A stretch of DNA of 64,000 bases, taken from the NCBI GenBank assembly GCA_963773745.1, contig CAVZCL010000005.1, forward strand, positions 434,001 to 498,000, in the 5' to 3' direction. The stretch is from UBA5069 sp963773745 (lineage in GTDB: Bacteria; Chloroflexota; Anaerolineae; Caldilineales; Caldilineaceae). Shown piece after piece: positions 21,970 through 28,526 of this stretch (the stretch's first letter is position 1; the number at the start of each line of letters is the position of its first letter). The notes under the pieces were generated by a model. That model made no database searches and was not told the origin of the DNA. It saw only the letters and a program-made list of their open reading frames with translations. The position numbers were made by a program, and so were the translations under genes.

Positions 21970-23102
21970 CAAACCAGCCCCTTGGCGTGCGACGTCAACT
22001 GTTCGGCCCCCGTTTCGGTAATGAGAAAGCCATCCTCAAGGCGCACACCCGTGCGGCCGGGCAGGTAGCTCCCGGGTTCAAGCATGACGACCATGCCGGG
22101 CTTGAGCATCTCCTTGCTGCCGGGCACAAAGCGCGGCGCTTCGTGGCCCGTGACGCCGATGCCATGGCCGGTGTGGTGCGGATAATCGGGAAAGCCGGCC
22201 TTGGTGATGTGGCGGCGCAGCGTCTGATCGATGTCGCCGGCGATGGCGCCCGGCCGGAGCATGGACGCACCCAGGGCCAGCGCCTCCGTCACCACCTTGT
22301 GGAGCGCCTCCTGATCGACCGTGGGCGTGCCCGCCACATAGGTGGCGCACGAATCACTCCAGTAGCCTTCACGAATTGTGCTCAAGTCCACAATGATAGA
22401 GTCGCCATCGTTGAGCGGGCGATCAAGCGGCCAGCCGCCCACATTCCAATCGCGCGTGCCCACAATGCAGTCATTGCCCAGGGGAATGCGCCGGCCGGCG
22501 GACTGCTCAATCGCCGACTGTACCGCGACCCAGACGTCAATCTCGCGCGCATCGATCATCACGGCGCGGCGCGCGGCTTCGTGTCCCACTTCCACCAGCT
22601 GAAAACTGCGGCGCAGCTTGCTGATTTCTTCGTCCGTTTTGATGACGCGCAGTGGGGCGAGCACGTTGTCCAGCGGCACCAGATCGCGCGTCGCATGCGC
22701 CTTCCAAAGCGCCGCAACGACGGTGGAGGGCGTCTTCTCCAGCTCGACGCCAATGCGGCCGCCGCGCCCGTTCTGCCAAAGCTGCGCCAGCGCCGCCTGC
22801 AGATGCGCGTGGCCGTTGAGCGGCTCCAAATGGGTGAAGCCCGTGTAGGTGACAATGGCCGCATCACGATCATGCACAAAGCTGCGGGCGCCATCGGCCA
22901 GGGCATCCACAACCACCAGCGTAAAGCGGCCCTCCTCATACCAAAGCAGCGGGGGCCCGCCGGCAAAGGGGTTTGGCCCCAGTTGAATGGGGGGCGCAAA
23001 GCCGGTAAGCCAGGTGATGGTTGCCGCATCGGCGAAGAGTGCAGCGGAAAGTTGGCGCTCCTGCAGGGCGCGGCGTGCCAAATTGCGCTGTTGTTCGTGC
23101 AT
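21969..23102 (-). CDS. M24-family (Xaa-Pro-type) aminopeptidase
   Basis: 377 residues with the two-domain pita-bread layout: an N-terminal creatinase-like domain, then the metallopeptidase domain. Metal ligands are visible: Asp in IIVDLSTIREG and in YWSDSCATY, His in HHTGHGIGVTGHE, Glu in MVVMLEPGSYL and Glu in GVRLEDGFL. It should remove N-terminal residues next to Pro or act on related dipeptides. It is cytoplasmic, first gene of a minus-strand run ending at recQ, and lies divergent from the cysteine operon. Confidence 0.9.
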   Translation of the reverse strand: MHEQQRNLARRALQERQLSAALFADAATITWLTGFAPPIQLGPNPFAGGPPLLWYEEGRFTLVVVDALADGARSFVHDRDAAIVTYTGFTHLEPLNGHAHLQAALAQLWQNGRGGRIGVELEKTPSTVVAALWKAHATRDLVPLDNVLAPLRVIKTDEEISKLRRSFQLVEVGHEAARRAVMIDAREIDVWVAVQSAIEQSAGRRIPLGNDCIVGTRDWNVGGWPLDRPLNDGDSIIVDLSTIREGYWSDSCATYVAGTPTVDQEALHKVVTEALALGASMLRPGAIAGDIDQTLRRHITKAGFPDYPHHTGHGIGVTGHEAPRFVPGSKEMLKPGMVVMLEPGSYLPGRTGVRLEDGFLITETGAEQLTSHAKGLV

Positions 23103-23302
23103 GGGGGCCTCCTGCTAACCGTGAACGCGGGGTGACTGGATTGTATCACAGCGCGCCTGTGGCGTTGAGGATAGGTGGAAGATTGAGCGCTGAAGACCGA
23201 ATATTGCCCACCACTCGTGTGTGTGCCACCCGTAACACTCAATCGGCAACCGTCAGTTTTCAATGCTCAATCATTCACCCCACCACATGCAATGCAGCCT
23301 AC

Positions 23303-23331
23303 TTGACAGCGCACAGCACGCCGGTTATACT
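23303..23331 (+). promoter_or_regulatory. Promoter of the cysteine operon
   Basis: A perfect -35 TTGACA (23303-23308), 17 bases, and TATACT (23326-23331). It predicts a start near 23338 and an untranslated leader of about 330 bases before cysO. Confidence 0.8.
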
Positions 23332-23383
23332 CTGCCCACTTGGTCCCTGTAAATACTTTAATGTTGAAGGATATGCGTTCCGC

Positions 23384-23437
23384 ATGACCGTACCGGTGCT
23401 CTTTTCACCCAATCTTCTCACCTGCTTGTGTTGTTAG
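23384..23437 (+). CDS. Putative Cys-rich leader peptide
   Basis: A 17-codon frame lying within the cysO leader, reading MTVPVLFSPNLLTCLCC. Three of its last four residues are Cys. AAGGA lies 12 bases before the ATG, which is long but usable. Codons 12-15 form one strand of a predicted stem with 23483-23493. Because the genes below it make cysteine, the likely role is cis-acting: ribosome stalling at Cys codons when cysteinyl-tRNA is scarce. The peptide itself is probably not functional. The reading is inferred from position and composition; no homologue is claimed. Confidence 0.5.
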   Translation: MTVPVLFSPNLLTCLCC

Positions 23438-23505
23438 CGGGCGCCGCCGGCATGATGCCGGCTGCCTCCGCGCTGCGCCAATCGAGCAGGTGATGAGCCA
23501 TTGGC
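23418..23505 (+). promoter_or_regulatory. Predicted alternative RNA stems in the leader
   Basis: TCACCTGCTTG (23418-23428, inside the Cys codons) pairs with CGAGCAGGTGA (23483-23493), 10 Watson-Crick pairs plus one wobble, around a small perfect hairpin (23446-23462). A competing hairpin, GCCAAT (23478-23483) with ATTGGC (23500-23505), would sequester the second strand. A stalled ribosome on the Cys codons would block the first stem. Confidence 0.5.
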
Positions 23506-23592
23506 TTGCACCGGACACTCTATAGCTATATTTCCTTTAGCATGTCGCCGCATTCACACGCGGCGCCCACTTTGTAGAGAGCCGCACGCGTG

Positions 23593-23628
23593 CGCCGGGT
23601 TCATCATTCGATGACCTCGGCGTTTTTT
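23593..23628 (+). terminator. Attenuator terminator upstream of cysO
   Basis: A hairpin (CGCCGGGTTCATC with GATGACCTCGGCG, a few mismatches and wobbles, 23593-23622) followed by six T (23623-23628). It stands after the leader peptide and 42 bases before the cysO ATG, so it can only act on the operon's own leader. Confidence 0.7.
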
Positions 23629-23670
23629 CGTCCCAACCGGCGCAACGGCCGGAACAGAAAGGCGATCATC

Positions 23671-23946
23671 ATGGCAACTGTTCTTGTACCCACTCCATTG
23701 CGCCGCTTCACCGGCGGCGAATCCAGGGTCACCCTGCCTGCGCAGGATGTGGCAGGCCTCATTCAGGCGCTCGAAAGCAGCTATCCCGGCATGGCCGAAA
23801 AGTTGGTGGACGGCAACGGCGAAATCAAGCGTTTCATTAATGTCTTCGTCAACGATGACGAAGTGCGCAGCCTGCGGGGGCTGGCCACGCCCTTGGGCGA
23901 CAACGACCGTGTCTCGATTGTGCCCGCCATGGCCGGCGGCCGCTAA
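23671..23946 (+). CDS. cysO: Sulfur carrier protein CysO (MoaD/ThiS family)
   Basis: 91 residues, a ubiquitin-like sulfur carrier. It resembles mycobacterial CysO closely: PTPLRRFTGG at the start, GEIKRFINVFVNDDEVR in the middle and VSIVPAMAGG near the end. In the pathway known from mycobacteria the C-terminal Gly is adenylated and thiocarboxylated by a MoeZ-type enzyme, and CysM transfers the sulfur to an activated serine. Here the protein ends GGR, with one extra residue after the Gly-Gly, so trimming would be needed before activation. No JAMM (Mec-type) peptidase is in the window. ATG 23671 follows AGAAAGG; longer frames run into the terminator. Confidence 0.92.
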   Translation: MATVLVPTPLRRFTGGESRVTLPAQDVAGLIQALESSYPGMAEKLVDGNGEIKRFINVFVNDDEVRSLRGLATPLGDNDRVSIVPAMAGGR

Positions 23947-23955
23947 GGAGCATTT

Positions 23956-25179
23956 ATGGCAACGCAAAGCGGATTGACGGCGCAGCGCCTTAATCGGGAC
24001 CAACTGCTGGAGCGGGCGCGTGCGCAGATCGTGGAGATCAGCGCACAGGAGCTGCAACGGCGCATGGAGAATGGCGGCGCGCAGGCTGCGCCCACAGTGG
24101 TGGATGTGCGCGAGCGCGAGGAATTCATCCAGGGGCATATCCCGGGCGCAATCTTCATCCCGCGCGGTTATCTGGAGCTGCAGATCGAGCAGCATCAGCC
24201 CGACCGCACGCAGCCCCTTGTCATCTACTGCGCGGGCGGCGTGCGCAGCGTGCTGGCAGCGCGCAACCTGCTGGAGATGGGCTACACCGACGTGATTTCA
24301 CTTGTGGGGGGCTACAACGGATGGAAGAATGCCGGGCTGCCCTTCAAGGTGCCATCGGTGCTCTCGCCCGCGCAGCGCATTCGCTACAGCCGCCACACGC
24401 TGCTAAGCGAGGTGGGCGAAGCCGGGCAGATTAAGCTGTTGGAGGCCAGGGTGCTGCTGATTGGCGCGGGCGGTCTGGGCAGCCCGGCGGCGCTCTATCT
24501 GGCGGCCGCGGGCGTGGGCACGCTGGGCATTGTGGATTTTGACACCGTCGATGTCTCCAACCTGCAGCGCCAGGTGCTCCACGGCAACAAGGATGTGGGG
24601 CGGCCCAAGGTCGATTCGGCGGCAGATCGCCTGCGCGACCTCAACCCCGACGTCAATGTGATTCCCTTCGGCATGGGCATCTCCAGCGAAAACGCACTGG
24701 AAATCATCCGCGACTTTGACATTGTCATCAACGGTTCGGACAACTTTCCCACACGCTACCTGATTAACGACGCCTGCCAGTTCCTGCAGAAGCCGCTGGT
24801 GGACGGCAGCATCTTCATGTTTGAGGGGCAGGTGACGGTCTACCAGCCCGCCGTGCCCGAAAGAGGCATTGCCGGCGGCCCCTGCTATCGCTGCCTCTAC
24901 CCCGATCCGCCGCCGCCCGGCGAGGTGCCCTCCTGCTCCGAGGCGGGCGTGTTGGGGGTGCTGCCCGGCATCGTCGGTTCCATGCAGGCAGTCGAGGCCA
25001 TCAAGCTGATTCTGGGCATTGGCGAACCTTTGGTGGGCAGGCTGCTCATGGTGGACACGCTGGACATGAGCTTCCGTACGCTCAACGTGCGGCGCAGCGC
25101 CGAGTGCCCCGTCTGCGGCGACCATCCAACGGTGACTGAATTGATCGACTACGAGCAGTTCTGCGGCTTTCACAAGTAG
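23956..25179 (+). CDS. moeZ: Rhodanese-MoeB fusion, sulfur carrier activating enzyme
   Basis: 407 residues. Residues about 25-130 are a rhodanese domain with an active-site Cys in VIYCAGGVRS. Residues about 140-400 are a ThiF/MoeB E1-like domain with nucleotide loop GAGGLGSP, a CYRCLYP...CPVCGD zinc pair and the SCSEAGVLGVLPG segment. It should adenylate the CysO C-terminus and load sulfur on it. Mycobacterial MoeZ has the same two domains in the opposite order. The gene starts nine bases after cysO and has AAGGAG upstream. Confidence 0.92.
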   Translation: MATQSGLTAQRLNRDQLLERARAQIVEISAQELQRRMENGGAQAAPTVVDVREREEFIQGHIPGAIFIPRGYLELQIEQHQPDRTQPLVIYCAGGVRSVLAARNLLEMGYTDVISLVGGYNGWKNAGLPFKVPSVLSPAQRIRYSRHTLLSEVGEAGQIKLLEARVLLIGAGGLGSPAALYLAAAGVGTLGIVDFDTVDVSNLQRQVLHGNKDVGRPKVDSAADRLRDLNPDVNVIPFGMGISSENALEIIRDFDIVINGSDNFPTRYLINDACQFLQKPLVDGSIFMFEGQVTVYQPAVPERGIAGGPCYRCLYPDPPPPGEVPSCSEAGVLGVLPGIVGSMQAVEAIKLILGIGEPLVGRLLMVDTLDMSFRTLNVRRSAECPVCGDHPTVTELIDYEQFCGFHK

Positions 25180-25297
25180 CAAGATAGCTACGCTAGCCGG
25201 GCACGGCTGATGATGCTGGACATGACTTGGCACAGGGGAATGGTATGAAAGTACAGGAAGGGAGAGCGGAGTGGCGCACCTCCGAAGTGAGCAATCG

Positions 25298-25328
25298 CTT
25301 CGTGGCGGCGGCTGCAGCCGCCACGAAG
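25298..25328. repeat. Short TAGCGG-like palindrome
   Basis: CTTCGTGGCGGCGGC and its exact complement form a 31-base palindrome between moeZ and cysM. It would be translated if cysM began at an upstream ATG, which favours the GTG at 25356. Confidence 0.75.
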
Positions 25329-25355
25329 AATCGCTCGTACCTGGGGAGCGCACCC

Positions 25356-26285
25356 GTGGAGGCGCCGGCGCCCACAAGGCCGGCCGCGCCGTTACTTGAG
25401 CAGATTGGCAATACGCCGCTGCTCGATCTAACGGCTTTTGCCCGGCGCCATGGCGCGCAGCCCACTACGCAGCTCTTTGCCAAGGCCGAGTGGTTCAACC
25501 CGGGCGGCTCTGTCAAGGCGCGCGCGGCGCTGTACATGGTTGACGAGGCCGAACGCAGCGGCCGCTTGCGCCCGGGTCAGCTGATCATAGACTCCAGTTC
25601 GGGCAACACGGGCATTGCGCTGGCGCTCATTGGCGCGGTGCGGGGATATGGGGTTGTGCTCGTCATGCCCGCCAACGTCAGCGCCGAACGCAAGGCGCTG
25701 GTGCGGGCTTATGGCGCAACCCTCATCGAGTCGGACCCGCTGGAGGGTTCCGATGGGGCTATCCAGCGCGTCCAGGAGATTGTGGCAGCGGCGCCGGAAC
25801 GCTATTGCTTCATCGATCAGTACAACAATCCGGCCAACTGGCAGGCGCACTTTGCCACCACGGGCCCTGAAATCTGGCGGCAGACGAACGGCGCTGTCAC
25901 CCACTTTGTGGCGGGTCTGGGCACAACGGGCACCTTTGTGGGTGTGGGCCGTTACCTCAGGCAGCGCAACCCGGCCGTGCAGCTTGTGGCCTTGCAGCCT
26001 GCCGATGAACTTTCTGTAATTGAGGGGCTCAAGCATCTGCCCACCGCCATCGTGCCGGGCATCTATGACGCAACGCTGGCCGACGCTGTAGCGCACATGG
26101 AAAGCGATACAACATGGGAAACCATGCGCGCACTGGCGCGCGAGGCGGGCATCTTTGCGGGACCCAGCGGCGGTGCAGCCATTGCCGCCGCCCTGCAGCT
26201 TGCACGCACAACAGCCAACGCGCTGATTGTGACCGTGTTGCCCGATGACGGCAGCAAGTATGTGAGCCTCGGCTTGTTTGATTAA
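25356..26285 (+). CDS. cysM: Cysteine synthase CysM (PLP-dependent)
   Basis: 309 residues from GTG 25356, the usual CysM length. The PLP Lys is in NPGGSVKARAALYM. The phosphate-binding and substrate loops are SSSGNTGIALA and GLGTTGTFVGVGRYL, and the C-terminal AGPSGGAAIAAAL is present. With CysO and the activating enzyme upstream, its sulfur donor is probably CysO-thiocarboxylate and its acceptor O-phosphoserine or O-acetylserine. GGGGAG lies seven bases before the GTG. An in-frame ATG at 25227 or 25245 would add a tail that translates a repeat, so it is less likely. Confidence 0.9.
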   Translation: MEAPAPTRPAAPLLEQIGNTPLLDLTAFARRHGAQPTTQLFAKAEWFNPGGSVKARAALYMVDEAERSGRLRPGQLIIDSSSGNTGIALALIGAVRGYGVVLVMPANVSAERKALVRAYGATLIESDPLEGSDGAIQRVQEIVAAAPERYCFIDQYNNPANWQAHFATTGPEIWRQTNGAVTHFVAGLGTTGTFVGVGRYLRQRNPAVQLVALQPADELSVIEGLKHLPTAIVPGIYDATLADAVAHMESDTTWETMRALAREAGIFAGPSGGAAIAAALQLARTTANALIVTVLPDDGSKYVSLGLFD

Positions 26286-26335
26286 CGCACCTTTGCTACG
26301 GAATCACTCTCTGCATCACAGAAGGAAGCGAAGCC

Positions 26336-26788
26336 ATGTCGACCAAAGTCGATCACGCGTTGTTGCGGGCAAACCAGACTGCAATCATCACACTGCTCGT
26401 GATTGCAATTCTCTTTGACTGGCCGTGGCTGGTGGGGCTTGTGGCCGCGGTCATGCTTGTGGGCTCCATATGGCCCAAGGCCGGGCTCTTCAAGCTGGCG
26501 GCGCGACGACTGTTGCGGCCGCTGGGGCTCTTTGCGCCGGATGTGCGCGAGGACCTGCCGCAACCCCACCTCTTTGCGCAGGCGGTGGGCGGCTTCTTCC
26601 TTGTCGCCGCGTTGCTCGCGTTCTGGGCGGCTGCGCCGCTGCTTGGTTGGGCGCTCGTCGCCGTCGTGATCCTGCTCGCAGCCGTCAATCTCTTCTTCGG
26701 CTTCTGCGCCGGCTGCTTCATGTACTACCAACTGGGCAAGGTGGGCATTCGGCCCAGCCTGCCCACGTGGCAAGGGCTAAAGGGTTGA
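26336..26788 (+). CDS. DUF4395 membrane protein
   Basis: 150 residues with about four membrane segments arranged in two pairs, and a conserved CAGC near the C-terminus (GFCAGCFMYYQLG). This is the pattern of DUF4395. Such proteins are often found next to thioredoxin-like or sulfur-handling genes, and this one lies between cysM and a membrane-anchored thioredoxin-like gene. It may exchange thiols or move reduced sulfur across the membrane. That is an inference from the neighbourhood; no reaction is established. Confidence 0.85.
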   Translation: MSTKVDHALLRANQTAIITLLVIAILFDWPWLVGLVAAVMLVGSIWPKAGLFKLAARRLLRPLGLFAPDVREDLPQPHLFAQAVGGFFLVAALLAFWAAAPLLGWALVAVVILLAAVNLFFGFCAGCFMYYQLGKVGIRPSLPTWQGLKG

Positions 26789-26891
26789 GTGAAAAGCGAG
26801 GATTGATGAATGGTCGATGGTCGCGGTCGGCACGGTCGATGGTCGAGGGTGTCATCAACCGGCAGACTCTTGATTTGGAGCCTTGGGTCAC

Positions 26892-27350
26892 ATGCTTGAA
26901 CGAACGCTGATCTTGCTGATAGTCACACTTTGCTTTGGCGCGGGCTATGTCGCTTTGCGCATTCTGCATGCACGCCGGCTACGCGCCCTGCAGGCACAGG
27001 GGGCCGGTGCAGACACTTCACCTGTTGCCGAGTTTGTGGCCAGCGGGCCGGCGCTGCTCTATTTCACCACCGACAGCTGTGCACAATGCCGCTTCCAGCA
27101 GACGCCCATTCTCCAGCAGCTGCAGGCGCAAGTGGCGGCTCTGCCGGTGGTGACGCTCGACGCCACGCAACGGCTGGATCTGGCGCGCTACTTTGGCATC
27201 CTCACCGTGCCCAGCACCGTGCTGCTGGACGGGCGGCACATGCCCATTGCCATCAACCACGGCGTCGCGCCGCTGCAGAAGCTTCAGTTGCAGGTTGAAA
27301 ACCTAAAGGTCCAAGAGGTGCGCGCAACTCCCAAACCATTCAACTCCTAG
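26892..27350 (+). CDS. Membrane-anchored thioredoxin-like protein
   Basis: 152 residues. An N-terminal membrane helix (LILLIVTLCFGAGYVALRIL) anchors a thioredoxin fold whose redox motif is CAQC, in TTDSCAQCRFQQ. The cis-Pro loop GILTVPSTVLLDG follows. It probably faces the outside and works with the DUF4395 partner upstream. ATG 26892 was chosen because GGAG lies upstream at a long spacing; the TTG at 26883 is too close to it. The 3' end runs into a Cys-free, repetitive stretch. Confidence 0.85.
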   Translation: MLERTLILLIVTLCFGAGYVALRILHARRLRALQAQGAGADTSPVAEFVASGPALLYFTTDSCAQCRFQQTPILQQLQAQVAALPVVTLDATQRLDLARYFGILTVPSTVLLDGRHMPIAINHGVAPLQKLQLQVENLKVQEVRATPKPFNS

Positions 27351-27456
27351 ACACTCAAACTCCTAAACCTTCAAACCTTCAGCCTTCAACGCATCTTTGT
27401 TACAATGCGGAGAGCGGATGCCTTGCGCGTTCGCTTCACCGTGAAATGAGGTCCTG

Positions 27457-28404
27457 TTGTTTGAATTGGTTTTTCTGGGCACATCCGCCTCGGCGCCCTC
27501 GGCGCAGCGCGGCCTGTCGTCGGCGCTGGTCATGTACAACGAACATCGCTTCATGATCGACTGCGGCGAGGGGACGCAGCGGCAGATCTTGCGCGCCGGC
27601 CTCGGCTTTCGCCGCCTGGACAAAATTCTGCTCACCCACGGCCATTTGGACCACATTCTGGGGTTGGGCGGGTTGGCGAGCACGCTGGGGCGCTGGGAAG
27701 CGCTCGAGGAGCTCAATATCTATGCCGGGCGCATGGCGATGACGCGCGTGCAGGCGCTGATGGAGGTGGTCTTTGGCGCGGGCAATATCCCCAACGTGGG
27801 GGTGAGCCTGAATGTCATGGAGGCCGGGCTCATCTTCGAGGACAAGAACTTTACGCTGACCGCCTTTCCCGTGCAGCACCGTGGGCCGGACTGCTTCGGC
27901 TTCACCTTTGAGGAGAAGGCGCGCCGCCCCTTTTTGGCCGAGAAGGCCGAGGAACTGCACATCCCGCAGGGGCCTGTGCGCAAGCAATTGGCGGGCGGCG
28001 AGACGGTGAAACTGGCCGACGGCCGCACCATTGCCCCCGAGGATCTGCTGGGGCCCGAGACGCGCGGCGCCAAGCTCTGCTTTGTGGGCGACGTGAGCCA
28101 CTCCGGCCCGCTGCACAAGGTGGTGGATGGGGCCGACCTGCTGGCGATTGAGGCGACCTACCTCGATGCCGACAAGGAGCTGGCGCGGCGCTACGGCCAC
28201 CTGACTGCGCTGGCGGCCGCGCGGCTGGCGCGCAATGCGGGTGTCGGCACGCTGGTGCTGCACCACGTCTCGCGCCGCTACCGTGCGCAGGAGATTCTGG
28301 CCGAGGCGCAGGCGGTCTTCCCCAACACGTACGTCGCCAGCGACCTTGACAGCCTCGAGGTGCGCAAGGACAAGCCCGCCACCATCCGCACGTTGCGGGG
28401 ATAA
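27457..28404 (+). CDS. rnz: Ribonuclease Z
   Basis: 315 residues, a long-form tRNA 3' processing endonuclease of the metallo-beta-lactamase fold. The zinc motif LLTHGHLDHILGL is near residue 60, with further ligands in QHRGPDCFGF, GDVSHSG and LVLHHVSRRY. It cuts precursor tRNAs after the discriminator base. The start is TTG 27457 behind GAGG at a six-base spacing. The last codons and stop (TLRG*) lie inside one arm of a 67-bp inverted repeat shared with convergent pheT, which also ends TLRG*. Confidence 0.95.
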   Translation: MFELVFLGTSASAPSAQRGLSSALVMYNEHRFMIDCGEGTQRQILRAGLGFRRLDKILLTHGHLDHILGLGGLASTLGRWEALEELNIYAGRMAMTRVQALMEVVFGAGNIPNVGVSLNVMEAGLIFEDKNFTLTAFPVQHRGPDCFGFTFEEKARRPFLAEKAEELHIPQGPVRKQLAGGETVKLADGRTIAPEDLLGPETRGAKLCFVGDVSHSGPLHKVVDGADLLAIEATYLDADKELARRYGHLTALAAARLARNAGVGTLVLHHVSRRYRAQEILAEAQAVFPNTYVASDLDSLEVRKDKPATIRTLRG

Positions 28405-28526
28405 CAGCAGTACACAGATGGCACAGAAACAAACAGATAACAACGGATGAGCAATGGTGTTGTTCATCCGTTGTTATCTGTTTGTTTCTGTGCCATCTGT
28501 GTACTGCTGTTATCCCCGCAACGTGC
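28388..28526. repeat. 67-bp inverted repeat spanning two stop codons (ACACAGAT family)
   Basis: Arms 28388-28454 and 28460-28526 match over 67 bp with one mismatch and a five-base loop. The core reads CAGTACACAGAT...CACAGAAAC. The outer 25 bases of each arm are the end of a gene: the rnz 3' end on one side and the pheT 3' end on the other. Confidence 0.93.

Noticed and set aside
23338..23670. A metabolite riboswitch (TPP, SAM or molybdenum cofactor) in the cysO leader
   Set aside because: I looked for the conserved cores of these classes and saw none. The Cys-codon reading frame and the paired stems explain the leader better.
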